Shown: positions 23,463 to 35,276 of the stretch, one piece after another
Position numbering within the stretch: the first letter of the stretch is position 1
Layout of the letters: each line of letters starts with the position of its first letter
Source of the DNA: Roridomyces roridus
Taxonomy: Eukaryota; Basidiomycota; Agaricomycetes; Agaricales; Mycenaceae
NCBI GenBank assembly: GCA_029378245.1
Contig: JARKIF010000048.1
Span: 309,005-373,004 of the forward strand
DNA: 64,000 nucleotides
Direction of reading: 5' to 3'
Translations under genes and position numbers: made by a program
Notes under the pieces: generated by a model
Seen by the model: only the letters and a program-made list of their open reading frames with translations
What the model was told of the DNA's origin: nothing
The model's database searches: none

Positions 23463-23587
23463 ACGGCGTATGCATCCATAATATGATCTCGGCCAATCCG
23501 ATACTTGTTTTGTACTTTGGGAAGGAGAACAGAAGCTTGGACTCGTCTTCGCAGTTGTTCGACGCGTGGGTGCGGTGATGACAGCGG

Positions 23588-23626
23588 GTAGACTTGAACC
23601 GGTGGCTCGAATCCACCCGAGGAGTC
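23588..23626 (+). ncRNA. tRNA-like unit, GAAGAC type (6), partial
   Basis: Keeps the T-arm with one change in the B-box (GGCTCGAATCC) and a diverged 3' end (CGAGGAGTC). A five-T run follows at 23659-23663. Confidence 0.3.
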
Positions 23627-23732
23627 GGCGAAGATATCATGTCGTAGGTGAGATTGGCTTTTTCTCGCCACCAAACTATTGTATCGAAACGCACATAAGT
23701 ACTTGATTTTTCCCCTGCCAGTCGCGGTGAAT

Positions 23733-23827
23733 GAGAGTACTGGATGAGGTACGCAACTCACTCCCGCTCCATTTCCTGGTGAGATCTTGGAATATCGGGA
23801 GTCAGTGGTTCAATTGCACCTCGAGAC
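23733..23827 (+). ncRNA. tRNA-like unit, TCGAG type (5)
   Basis: GGTACGCAACTCACTCCC at the 5' side, a GGGAG partner for CTCCC, the T-arm AGTGGTTCAATTGCACC (B-box altered) and CTCGAGAC at the end. A five-T run follows at 23860-23864. Confidence 0.35.
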
Positions 23828-23864
23828 ATGATCACCTTTTGAAGTTCGTTCAGGTCGGCTTTTT

Positions 23865-24618
23865 GTCATGGAATGTGTTCCAACGTCGGCGTGTAAGTTC
23901 GAAGTAGAGAATGCCTGGAGAACCACTGTCACAGCTGTTGAGAGAGGTAAGGGCTGAGAGCAGAAGTGGGGGGAAAAGTAGATGCATTCATCTCCAAAAT
24001 CCGCTCCTTATATACCCTACAGAAACGGTCACGTGATACGTAGGAGTCAGATACGAGAACAATAGTAACTACGCTGTATCTAGGGAGAACAATAAGAGTC
24101 CGAGTCAAGGACGAGTCATACGCGGCAGCGCGATGACTCCGAGAGGCGTTGAGTCAAGAAAGTGTGAGTCAAGAAATAAGAAGAACGCCTCGAGGCTGCA
24201 ACTGGATGACTCGACAGTTTGCCTCGTGTCGTTCACTTCAACAACAGCCAGACGTGAGAGGCGAGCTTGGAAGTGGAGGGAGTTTGCGAGGTGCTCGGTA
24301 ATTCGGACCCGCGCGAAGTTTGTCTCGGCCTCATAGGTGGCTCGGGTGCTAGCGGCAAGCAGAGGTCGATACAAGTCAACATGTTTGTGTTGGAGAAGTC
24401 GCAGAATCGTTCCACAGGTTGAGGTCTGACCAAGCCGGCCGGATATGTCTGGCGGGACCCAGGCGTAGGATGTAACACCAGCCGAATCGAGGTGCCGACG
24501 GGCTCGTTGAGTTGAGGTTGTGTTCGCAGACACCATGATGTAGAGTAGAAGTTGGCTTTTTTCGTCACCAGGCTGTTGCGTCAAAACGGACATGACAAAC
24601 TTGATTGGAGGTACCAGA
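23865..24618. other. Unassigned sequence, with a partial repeat of 23650-23720
   Basis: 24549-24618 repeats the T-run-and-downstream segment seen at 23650-23720 (TTGGCTTTTTTCGTCACCAG against TTGGCTTTTTCTCGCCACCA). An open frame of 173 codons on the minus strand (24105-24626) matches nothing I know and spans that repeat, so I do not call a gene. A TATA-like TTATATACC is near 24011. Confidence 0.35.
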
Positions 24619-25310
24619 CACTGCATTCCCTGGCCTCCTCGGCAGACCCTCTGCCGAGGCGCCTCGGCAGACCTTGCTCAGCCCGACCCTGGGGAGGGTC
24701 TGCCCAAGGTCTGCCTGAGTCTGCCTTGGTCTGCCACGCTCAGTAGTATGGGTTCCTACAGCTCAAAATGAGTAGGAGATTGGCGCCAATGGAATACACT
24801 GGACCTGCAAGAGTTTGACGTGGAAGTAAGCGGCTCAAAATCGGCTGCAAATGCGGCATGGCACCGCGTGGGTGTGATGTTTATCGATGCCTTCCCACCA
24901 GCGTCGAACTCCTCTGGCGTCTCTTAAGGTATCCAATACGCGTGCTTGGGTGTATTCTGAGTGAATTGATTCGACATCGGAGCAAAGCCAGCACTCAGAC
25001 CGCAACAAGGCATGAATTGCGCATGGGAATTGTCTGCGGCAAAGAGGCGGCGAGTGTCAGCCGCCAATTTTAAGTTTGTCTCAGTGGCAACGGATAATAA
25101 TACCCTGCACAGTGTCTACGCTCCGAGCCAGCAAACCCAAGTCTGACCCTGCCCAGCCCGGGAAGAGGGGACCTCGACCCAACCTCGGGAGACCTCGGCA
25201 CACCTCGGCCAACTTTGGTTGGGCAGACCTCGCTTAGGGACCTCGACCCACCTCGGCAGACCTCGGCATACCTCAGCAGAGGTCTGCCGAGGGGGTTCGG
25301 GAATGCAGTG
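24619..25310. mobile_element. CACTA-like non-autonomous transposon, family 1, copy A
   Basis: Termini are CACTGCATTCCC and its inverse, with subterminal CCTCGGCAGAC repeats in both orientations. A 3-bp AGA flanks it on both sides. The related sequence at 26062-26090 (TACCAGATCTCGAACC) shows the uninterrupted site with a single AGA. CACTR termini plus a 3-bp target duplication are the hallmarks of CACTA/EnSpm elements. It is 692 bp, carries no transposase, and is about 95% like the copy at 47569-48236. Confidence 0.85.
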
Positions 25311-25780
25311 AGATCTTGGAACTTTTCACTACCCGTTGACAGCCAAGGAAAGAACTCGATGGAGTACGCAACTCGCTCCCTCTTCATTTCGATTGATTCG
25401 AGCTTGTAGTCCGGGAGAGACGGTGGTTCGATTCCACCTCGAGACACTGACCCAGAGGCCTCCTGTTACCTTTTCCCCGTGAATTTGCTCCATCGTCAGC
25501 CTGTGAATCGCAAGTGGCCAATGCCCAGAGAAGGGCCAGTCAGATAGATGTGAGGGGCGATATTGGAAGTGAAGGGAGGGCCCGTATGTCTAGTCTCGGG
25601 ACCAGACTATATCAACTGACGAACAAGTAGTTGTACCGTATGTCTGACGAAATTCGCGCTGGATGTCTTGCAAAAACCGAGGGGGAGGGACCAGAAGACG
25701 CCAGTGTAGAATGAAACCCCAACGGAAGTGACGGATATGTATTCAAAGTCGTCGAGGTCTCCTCTTCCATGCATATAAAT
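25311..25780 (+). repeat. Segment duplicated at 26062-26400
   Basis: The flank of copy A, the tRNA-like unit at 25353 and the stretch near 25650-25770 (CGCGCTGGATGTCTTGCAAA, then GGGACCAG.AGACGCCAGTG) recur in the same order at 26065-26400. This is a tandem duplication of a tRNA-like unit with its surroundings. Confidence 0.7.
25353..25445 (+). ncRNA. tRNA-like unit, TCGAG type (6), best cloverleaf
   Basis: CTCGA pairs with TCGAG; then TG, GAGT-ACGCA-ACTC, G, CTCCC pairing with GGGAG around a 32-nt loop, AGAC, and GGTGG-TTCGATT-CCACC. All four cloverleaf helices can form. The D-loop lacks the GG pair of normal tRNAs. A four-T run follows at 25471-25474. Confidence 0.5.
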
Positions 25781-25822
25781 CCTCATCCTTCGGAGTAGAT
25801 TCGCATTGCCGCCGGGTCTCCA

Positions 25823-25880
25823 ACCGTAGGTAGATTCAATGAGCTATATGACGGACGGTGGTTCGAATCCACCTGACGGT
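25823..25880 (+). ncRNA. tRNA-like unit, third acceptor type (ACCGT/ACGGT)
   Basis: The ends ACCGT and ACGGT are complementary but differ from the two common types. The T-arm GGTGG-TTCGAATC-CACC is intact. It is 58 nt long, and a five-T run follows at 25900-25904. Confidence 0.4.
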
Positions 25881-26061
25881 ATGGTGTGTGAAATGACCGT
25901 TTTTGTCGAACGAACGGCGCCGTCACGAAGCTTGTAAGTAGATCGAAATGAGCAGACGGTGAACCGCGTTCCAAACAGACACGTGCGTGGATACTGGACT
26001 GGAAGGTCTATCCCTCACCCTCAAACAGATCCGGCGTTCGAATGTGCGCGGAGGCTTGCAA

Positions 26062-26400
26062 GTACCAGATCTCGAACCTTTTCACTAGCCGTTCACAGCA
26101 GAGGAGAGCACTCGATGGAGTACGCAACTCACTCCCTTTTCATTACGCTTCTTGATCCAATGCTATAATTCCGGGAGAGTCGGTGGTTCGATGCCACCTC
26201 GAGACCTCGAAGTTCAGAACACAGAGAAAGCGCAGTGAAGGACAGATAGTTGTGAAGGGCGAGATTGAAGTGTAAGGAGTTTTTCCATCTGATGAAATTC
26301 GCGCTGGATGTCTTGCAAAAAACCAAAGGGAAGGGACCAGCAGACGCCAGTGTACGGAAGCGGAGGATATTCAGAGTCGTCGAGGTCTCTCCTCCATGCC
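26062..26400 (+). repeat. Second copy of the 25311-25780 segment
   Basis: It matches 25311-25780 in order, lacks the CACTA-like element, and so gives its empty site. The copy is shorter by deletions. Confidence 0.7.
26108..26205 (+). ncRNA. tRNA-like unit, TCGAG type (7)
   Basis: CTCGA/TCGAG, GAGT-ACGCA-ACTC, CTCCC/GGGAG and GGTGG-TTCGATG-CCACC can all pair, as in the copy at 25353. No T-run of four follows within 40 nt, unlike most others. Confidence 0.4.
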
Positions 26401-27653
26401 CCAAGTCATCATTAATCGAAGACGAGACACAGAGAAGCGTCGCGTAAGAGAGGTACTCAAGATCCGCGCCCAAGTTGAAAAATTTCCTTGTGAGCCGAGC
26501 CGCGCACCCTCAGATTCACAGCAACCGCAAGCTGCGGATTTGACCCGCGGTAGTGAATGGGCATAAGTATATCGGCTTGAGACGACGATGAGAGCACATT
26601 CGTGGCCCGTGGGTTTCCACTCGCCGATAGACAGAATGCCACTGAGGCTGCCCGCGTGAATGAGGTACTTGACGGTCTAAGCCCAATGATTATTGACCGA
26701 GAAATCAGAGATCTACAGCTGAACGAGTTAACGAGTTATCATTCTCGAGGTACGTCTGCATTCAAGTTCCAGGTCTCGGACGAAGGGAGTACCAGTGAAG
26801 GCTCGAAGTTGTCGAAAACCCGATAGCTGAGGGCAGAGGAGGGAAGCTTCAAGTTTGAATTCGCATAGGAACAGTCTTGACTCTTCCGAGTCGCTCCGGT
26901 CATCCGCGGTAAGTAGTTGGCAGACACGAATGGGAGTGACGACGTCGCGGTGTTATACGTACACGGTCCAGTCCAAAAGCGATGTACATACAATCGCAGT
27001 GAACGATTGAACGAGCGAGCGAGCTCCAGCGTCCAGCAGCAGACAAGTCGGACATGCAGGTGGGTGTCAAGACAAAGCCGGCGAGAAATTGATGGCTACC
27101 AAACTCTCGTAAACGCGACCCACCCACTCCGACCACCAACAAACTTTCCAATTCAATTCAATTCCACCTTGCACACAGACAATCTCAAGAAAGACAAAAA
27201 GGTATGTAAGTAATAGCAAAGACGGTGCGGGGTGCAGGGTGCTCTGGTAACGTATGGATTGAGGGACTATTTATTCGTACACTTTTATTTAACAGAGTCA
27301 AGAACAACGGCGACGACGACGATTAGAGAGAGCATAGGTGCATACGTAGGTAGGTAGGTGGGTAAGTAAACGTATATTGGTATTAAAGGGAGAGCAAAAG
27401 AAACGAGGAGGAAGGCAGAGATAGATAGATAGTACGGAATTCGATTCAGAGAAAGGGCCAAAAATACATGGGGAGTCGAGGCCAAGAAAATGCGTGCACT
27501 GCTATAGACACATGCGGGGAGAGGGTAAGCTGATTTTTCGTTCGTTGGAGTCGGAGGAGGTCAGGGGTATCGAGTTTTCTTTGTTTCTTGATTCTTCGTC
27601 ACATCTACGCCGGGCCCGCCCGCATAAAATCGCATCTACATCGCACAACGCCC
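26401..27653. other. Intergenic region, 3' side of the regulator gene
   Basis: No coding region with splice or family support. The part near 27300-27450 has GA/TAGG-rich low-complexity patches (GTAGGTAGGTAGGTGGG, GATAGATAGATAG) and probably belongs to the 3' untranslated region of the minus-strand regulator gene. Confidence 0.4.
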
Positions 27654-30238
27654 TCAGACGTGCACGAACCCAGGCGCAGTCGGCGAAGCAGGCTCGCTCA
27701 ACCTGCGTCCCCGATGCCCATGCCCAGGTGGATGACGCAAAGCAATCATAGGCCTCTCCGGATACGCATGCACGCTCGGCGGCCTCTCCACAGCCACGCC
27801 GGCACCGACACCAGGCGCAGCATAGCCCACACCGCCGCCCAACGGCGTCGGCATGCCCATACTCAAATTCGGGGGAGGACGGCGCTTGCTCTGCGCTGGA
27901 CCCAACGTCTGCGAGGGTAGACGCTTGAAGGATGGACGGCCACCACCGTTGTTGCTCCCGCTCGTGTCCTCGCCGTCAGAGGCAGAGGCAGAGGCACCGC
28001 CCGAGGAGGAGGGTGTGCCGGGGAAGGGGGAGTGAGGAGAGCCAGTGGAGGCACCGTAACTCCCGCCAGTAGGGCCAAAAGCACCAGCGAGGGAGGAAGC
28101 GCTGTGCTCGCGTCCAAACTCGAAGGCTTGCTGAGATGGTGGTGGGGCATGCTGACGTTGCTGCTGCGAGGACGACGACGAGCCCGCCTGCTTGGAACTC
28201 GTACCAGCCTTCCTCACCGGCTTCCTCAACGTCAGCTCCGGCGCCTTCCTCGCCAACACAGCAGCCTCATAACTCCTCAAATCATCCGCATTATGCATCG
28301 TCCCCGCCCGCTGCGGCGGCACCGCCCCCTGCCCATACGAAGGAACAAACTCGCTCTCGGGCGTCTTGACACTCGGCAGACTCGCCACCCGTACAAGCCT
28401 CCTCCCACCAGACGAAGGTGAGGCCACGCCAAGCTGCCCAGTAGCATTCGCCGAGGGAGTCTGCATCCCAAGCTCTCCAGGGCCCGTAAGCGGCGTGCGC
28501 ATGTACGCCTTCCAAAACTCCCTCAGCTCGCGCGTCTCTGCCTCGCGGGAGGGTCCAGGAGTGGGCAGCGCGGCTCCACCGCTGTATGAATGCGAAGGAG
28601 GCTCGTACTGTAAGGCTGGAGGGGCGGGAAGGAGTTTGGCGTGGGGATGGTGAGACGAGTGCGGGCGACCGCCAGGGGGTTGTGGCGGGAGTCCCTGCTG
28701 AGGGTGCTGAGGAGCGACGCCGTGAGAGAAGAACGGGACTCCGTCCGTCGCGAGGCCTGCCAGCACATTCGGATCATCGAGCGACATGAGACCAAAGGCA
28801 CTGCTGAATTCGCCTCCGCGCTGCTGATGGTGGTGGAGGTCGAGAGATGCAGTGGCGTGGTGGCGCCCGTTGGGGAGGTACGGTGCGTATTCCTGCACGC
28901 TGTCAGTGTCTGGAGGCAAGGAGAGCAGGAAAGATGACTCACCCCACCCGGCAAACCAGCACTACTCTGCGGCCGACTCCCACCGCCAACGCTACTCCCC
29001 CGGTCACTGCGGCCGTCAAAGTCGGATGAATCGATACTGCGTCCATCGAAATCCCGGCCATCGAAACTCTCCCGATACCCGCCGTAGTACGCGCCACTGC
29101 CAGCCGAGCCCGGAGGAGGAGGGTAGTACGGATCGCTATCTCTTCTCCGTTGCTGCTGCTCGTACGAGCTTCGGCTGTCGTATTCGCCGTGGTGATAGCC
29201 ACCACCACCGGAAGCAGCCTGCTGAGCGTACAAGAAGGGTGCTGACTCGCCGGGATGAGCGAGATGAAGTGGGTGGGGCGAGTTGGCGCTCAGGTGGGGC
29301 TGCGTCAGAGCGAGACCGGGTAAGAGTGTGGGGAGTGGTAGGCCCGAGGCAGAGGACGAGGAGGGATTCGGCTCGAGGACAGCGCCAGAGGAGGTAGAGG
29401 AGGGATGCGAGGCGACCAGGGAGGCTGCATGGCCAGGGCCGACAGGCGCTGTCTGGCGGTGGAATTTGACAAAGGTGCAGCGTACTTTGCGGGCTACACA
29501 TTTTGCTGCATGTATGTTAGTCAAGGGAAAAGTAATCGGCGAAGAGACGAGAAAACAGCCACGCCACGCATCCCCACGACGCCAGACCCAGGCCAGTCGA
29601 TGAGGTACGCGGACCGTGGGTGCCGAACAAGAAGAAAAACATCGAGGAGGACACTCACCACACGGATTACTCCCATCGCACGGCAAACTACCCTGCACGC
29701 ACTGGTCACAGGCCTGCTTGCTGGTCGTCGCTCTCGTAGCAGCCGAAGAGCCTTTCCTTCGTCCGGGCGCGACGCCAGGTAGAGGTGGATGGCCTGTAAG
29801 TCTCGGTCAGAACGCAGAAGAAAGGAGATTTGGACGAGGACGCACCTAGGTCTTTCTCGGCCGAGTGGCACTTGTTTACATGCCTCGAAAGTAGGTCGGA
29901 GCGAGCGAATTGGTCTCCGCAGTGCTGGCACTTGTAGGGTCTGTCGCCCGTGTCTGGGATTTTCGAGTATTGTTAGCAAGCGAGGATCAGTGGGGCTCCT
30001 TGGGGCACTAACGAGAGCGCATATGCCTAGCGACATGCTGGGGCCGGGTGAATGTTGCCTGGCAAACGGGGCACTTGTGGTCCCCGCCCATTCTTTCAAT
30101 AAAAGTGGAGTGTAGTGGTGGAGAGGTGGAGACTTGGAGTGGTGAAAGTGGTGGTAGGCGGAGAGTCGAGGGATCGGGGTCTGTGGAGCTGTCTCGTAAC
30201 TCAAAAACAGACGTCATAGCGTCGTTTGTTTGTCCCAT
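27654..30238 (-). CDS. Transcription factor with two C2H2 fingers and a Zn2Cys6 cluster
   Basis: Five exons: 30013-30238, 29846-29953, 29659-29793, 28943-29505, 27654-28892. Introns are 59, 52, 153 and 50 bp, in phase; the product is 756 residues. Finger 1 is CPVCQATFTRPQHVARHMRSH (C56, C59, H72, H76, the His completed across an intron). Finger 2 is CQHCGDQFARSDLLSRH (C84, C87, H100, H105). The binuclear cluster follows at C140, C143, C150, C156, C159, C166 with spacing C-x2-C-x6-C-x5-C-x2-C-x6-C. The remaining 580 residues are low complexity (Ser, Pro, Gly, Gln), with no fungal-specific activation domain that I can see. The double finger type (C2H2 plus Zn2Cys6) is known in fungi. The start at 30238 is a choice; 30274 is in frame upstream. 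The target genes cannot be inferred. Confidence 0.88.
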
Positions 30239-33200
30239 GATGACGCTCCTTTTCTTTATTCCCCGACGCACCACAAGTCCTCACAGTCCTTGAGAGTGCT
30301 ATTTCCTGCCTGGAATGACCCTTGTAAGCACCTCTTAATGGACAATCCTGACCAGAAAAAAAGATTGAAAAATTCGAAATAAGAATAGGCCATGACCTCA
30401 TATTTGATGGATGTCACCGCTTCCCGCACCTGTCTTGTAATTGCCGCCCCGACCGCCATTTCATTTTGCAACAGATAACCTCAAGCTCCTATCCGTCCAT
30501 GCTGTGCCGCGCCCCACCCATCGTACTCCACTTTGTAGGTCCACGGTGCACGCAGTGAATTTCAATCCACAGATCGCAAGTCGGTAGATCCTTTGGTGAG
30601 CCGATGTTTCGCATTTGCGTTTGCATTTCCGTGAAATTGAAATGGGGTGCTATTTCCGCGCTACTGTCAAGTGGTTCTAGTCTCTTTTAATTTTTTCCCT
30701 CTGGTTGTCATGCACGTCTCAGATTCATTTCCATAGATCTCCTCGCACGACTCGACGGATCACCACGCCGTGGGTTTCAACGCCTCTTCCAATCCGCACC
30801 TTCCGCGCGCTGCCAAGAGTGCTTCTCTGTCGGTGTTCTCAAACATGCTGTCTGTCACTCTGCTGAATGTTTCGACAATTCGGCATCTTCCTTGCGGTTA
30901 ACAAGTTGATCTTCGCTTGGGACAAAGTGACTCCGAGTGTACAGCCCCCGTCTCAGCGTCTCTCTTCCTCCTCCTCCTCGTGCACCCTCAATCTCACTCG
31001 TACAAAGACATACGACTCCTCCCCCCTCCCGAGCAAAACTTACCCATCACCCCGACCCGACGACTCGCAGAATTCCAAGATCGGGATCACAAAATAACAA
31101 TAGCGGATATACGGCAGACGATAACATAACTGCGTCGAAGTTCTGTCTCAGTTTTGTTCATAACTTCATTTCGTGATGATCTGCTTCCAAGGCCGTTGCC
31201 GACGGACTCCGAATCTGGACCACTTCAAGCCCACTTGGCGTCTATCAAATCTGGCAGCGTCGGGAGGCCAGCATCAAGCACGGGGTCTCTTGGCCATGGA
31301 AGCCGAGACATCGGACTTCAATATTATCATTCAATGCTCAGCGCTCAGTGCTCAGCCGAGATTCTGGACTCTCTACATACATACTCGGGGTCGGTTTCAA
31401 CTTTCTGCAACTCAATTCCAATTCCAAGCGAGTCGCCGCCTGCTGTCTCTGCTTCTCTCGGTGTCAAGTCCATGTTACACACGGCGATGTCCCTATGGAT
31501 CGTAGGGAGCTGCAATATCCGCCATTGATCTCGAATTTAATGCCGAGCGAGTCCCCGTAGCATTCAAATTCTCAGCTTCCAATCCTGCTGTCGAAGAAAA
31601 AGAACTACTGGTCTTCGAGCGTCAATCCGCGTGTCTCCGCCGTCGCTCAAGCACTGTTTCTACTCGTCTGGTCTCTTCTGAACTACACCGCGACTATGTG
31701 TGTCTCAATGTCAAGCGAATTGAAGCCTCGTGTCTTTGCTTCTCTTCTGTAAGTACAAACTCTGGTTTGTTGGGACGCCGACAGGCCGACTCTGGAATAT
31801 GTGGAGGCTCGCGTGCAACAGCCTCGAATTTTTTTAGTTCTTTTTAAAAAAATATCAAGCGAGCCGCGGCCTCGTGGACTTAGGCTTCTCTGAGCTCTCT
31901 TTCCCACTTTGCTGGCGGCGTGCGGCATCGAATCCATAGCCTTGGATTACATGCGCGCAGGTCGTTTCTACGATACTGCTCGCACGCACGAAAGTTCGGA
32001 GTCGCCGCCTCACGGAACTCACTTCCACAGACTACGTACGACTGGCAAACATCAGAGAAAATACAATCCTTCTACCCGTCCGTCCCCGCCCTCTCGGTCT
32101 CCGGTCAAAACATCTAGTGTACGCTTCCCCTCTGTAGCCGCCTGGGTCTGTGGGTGTGTACACTACTAGGTGGCCTCGGTCCAAACCTCTCGTGTTGACT
32201 TCCTTCACGACAGCGGGGTCTGTGTTTCTCGGCGACGACTTCCGTGCGTCTCCGGTCTCCGCCTCCGCTCACTCATCTGCTATGCTCCGAACACGAGGTC
32301 CGTGCGTGTCTTTTTGCTGTCTCGGGGATGGCCATTCTTCGCCGACGTCTTGCTTGCAGCTGCCATGCTTCTCAATCTCTCAATCCTTCTCCTTCACGCC
32401 ACCAAGTAAATACCAATTCTGCTTCTCTATCCCTTACCTGGCGGCGTCAAGTCCACACTCGGCAACAATTTCAAGCATAGATTTGTATTATTGTTGGACC
32501 CCGGGACTTCATTTGCAACCAATGGCAATAGCCAATAGCCGCGGTCGGTGTCTCGAACTCAGCTGATATCATTCCAATGTCAAGCGAGTCGCCGTCGTAT
32601 TGGCTATTTGCCTGGGTGCTTCCTTCTCTCATGTCAGCTGCGAACAAAATAAAGCCTTCTGCCCGGTTGTCCCCGGCGTCTCAAGCTCCGGCCAATTTCC
32701 TATTCTTTGCCTGCAGCGGGCCCATCTTCTCTCTTTCTCCGAACGCCAGTCTAACCATTACGCGACTCGTCACGGTTTTGTTCTCCCGAAAATGAGGTCC
32801 GTGCATGTCTGTAGATTTTCCGTCTACGAACGACGGCGAGTTCGCCTCTCATTCGGGGGTGGCCTAGGCCGCATGTTCTACACTGGAAAATTCCTCCCAC
32901 ACTTCTCTGGATCACACGGAATCCCACTGGAATCTACGTCCCGTAGCACTCATCATGTCTATAGGGATCCCAGCAGTTCGTTCCCGTCAGTCAGCAGCCC
33001 GACGCCGCTTTTTTCTTCCTTCTCTCCCTCGATTCTTTTCCTCGCGGACGCGGCCGGATCTTCAACCTACACACTCGGACTAGCACGGATATATTTACAA
33101 ATCCTCGGCTGACATCACTCCACACAGCGGGAGACTTCTTGAACACCGTGGTCCGTGAATTCGGGTTCTTCGTCTCCGTATTCGATACGGGAATTCAGTC

Positions 33201-34494
33201 CTCAACTCTTGGTCATAGGGGAATCTCGGGGAATGGCGGCTTGGTTTCTTGGAACTAGATTCTTCTTTTCGGTCCCCAATGCGAAACATTCTTCACCATG
33301 GTCTATCCCCGCCTCACCCTATGTGCAGACTTGCTTTGATCCACGCAGACGCCATACGCCATACGCCACGCCACCCTTTTCTTCTCTTCGTCTTCTCTTC
33401 GCAGAATTCCGATCGTTGCCTCTAGCACTCGTCTTCTTCCTCCCTTGTCGAGTTTGGACTACACATTTGGTTTCGGATCTCCCCCGCTCGAATCGCAGCC
33501 CCGATTCCCGAAGAATGCCGACAGCGACTCGGCGTTGAACCGGTCGGCGTTGAAGGGTCGGTCAGAAGATTAATTGGGTGCCATATGCTTCAGCTTGTCC
33601 CGGTGCGTTGAATGAGAGCCACCCTGCGCTCCAAGGTCGCTCCAAGGACGGCTCGAAACTGTAATCCTCTCTCTCTGTTCGAGCTCGCACCACCGGACTC
33701 CCCATCACTTCGATTCCCGCGCCATATCGTCGTGAGATTCCTCACGTCAACTTCTAACGGCCTCCCAGTAGCCTCAAAGGTCGAATCTGTACTTCAAACG
33801 CCCACGCTTGGAGCTTCGTGATCCCGGTTCTGTCAGTGTCATTAGCCGGCATCGGCGCACGCAGACGTCCAAGTGGAGCGCAGTGGAATTTTTAATCATG
33901 ACATGGCAGATCTTGGAAGGAAGCGAGCAACGGAACGGAAGATCCAACAGAGGTCTGGGCGCAAGAAGGAAGATGCAACCGTACCAATTGAAGGGGTCGG
34001 AATTCGAGCAGGTTGGAACTTGATGGGATCTGACCTCAGAAAAATAGAGGAAGCTCGGCTCGGCCAGCGAAGCAACCCCGATCAAAGGATCAATGCGGAC
34101 TCTGACGGACGTTCTCGGCCGGATTGGAGCCGCCACTCCCAGCAATTGGGCGAGAGATCCAGTGGAGGTACTCATTCATTGATATTCTGTTTGAAGGCCA
34201 TTTTTGAATATTCGCGTGGTTCGTGCGTGCACGATAGATAAGTTCAAGTTTATCTGCGCACTGTCACTTACATAGGTACCGGTCGGCCGTCTGATCCGGG
34301 GGCGAAGCACTCCGTTCGCCGAGTTGGCCGCCATTTCGCAAACTACCTCGGTGTTCCGTTCATTCCACCGCGATAAAGAAAAGAGTATGGAAACATCGCG
34401 CACATGCTGCTTGCTCCACGAGCGCACACTGCCAGCACAGGATGCAGATTAAACATGCTGCGCGAATCAACGTCCTGGTGTGAACATGAGGATA
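30239..34494. other. 4.3 kb without a convincing gene
   Basis: The first few hundred bases are the promoter side of the regulator gene. From 30.8 to 33.6 kb the plus strand is C/T-rich and carries loosely recurring phrases (CAAGCGAGTCGCCG at 31426, GAGCGAGTCCCCG at 31547, CAAGCGAGCCGCGG at 31844, CAAGCGAGTCGCCG at 32581). Open frames there are short and lack splice continuity. It may be an old repeat or a decayed gene. Confidence 0.4.
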
Positions 34495-35220
34495 ATTCTA
34501 TTGAGAAACCCGGGTTAAGGCAGAAACCCCCATTTAAAAATAGATTCTACATGGAAACCCAGGTTGTTATTTTCGGCAACGATGCGGCAAACTTTGATGC
34601 GGCTGCACATGCCGACAGGTGGCCGGATAGGCCATTGGGCTTCTTGATTTCAGAGTCGGCATTGATAGTCAGTATTAGATCCATGTTTCTCTCACGGGTG
34701 TTTCATACCAGCCTTGGGCGAGATGGCCAGAGCCGACACCATTGATGCGCCCCAGGCGGGATGTGCGGGCAGTGATGGCTTGAACACACCAGCCTCAAGT
34801 CCTTTTTTTGATGCTCTTCTGGCTTCCGGCAGGACACGAGTGATTCAAAAACAAGTCCCTACATGTTTTGTGACAGTAGGCCGCCTAGGCGGGATCAAGA
34901 AGACCCAACGCGCGAATGATGCGCCATCAACGAGGCCTGAGCCATGCCATCCTTCGGTCTTGCTTCGGTCGCGAGCCCACCTTTGACGAGCATCGTGAGA
35001 ATGGTTAGTGTTACCTACATACACACACACCCACATGGACTAGGTCAGTAAAGGCGCTGTGATTCATGGGTAAGCTTGAGATTTGCCGGTGATGCCGCGG
35101 GCGGCAGATGTGCCGATCGAATTTGCTTGAATCGAAGAAACCCCCCTCAAAATATTTTAGAAATTTGAGGCTTCTACATAAGGGGGGTTTCTACCTGCAC
35201 CCCGGGTTTCTCAATAGAAC
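34495..35220. mobile_element. TA-flanked inverted-repeat element (Tc1/mariner-like MITE candidate)
   Basis: The left end TTCTATTGAGAAACCCGGG (from 34496) and the right end CCCGGGTTTCTCAATAGAA are inverse copies; the match continues less exactly (AGAAACCCCC). TA lies on both outer sides (34493-34494 and 35221-35222). The 726-bp interior has no transposase. The element ends 57 bp from the stop codon of the pectin methylesterase gene. Confidence 0.65.
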
Positions 35221-35276
35221 TATCTTGAACATGATGAACAACTGCGGGTTCACTGCATCGGTTTTGTTTCTTGAAC

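Noticed and set aside
11482..26205. Calling the units real tRNA genes with an anticodon
   Set aside because: The D-loop has no GG, the A-box is poor, and the anticodon loop is too long or absent; CAT appears at a plausible place in some copies but the flanking loop bases do not fit.
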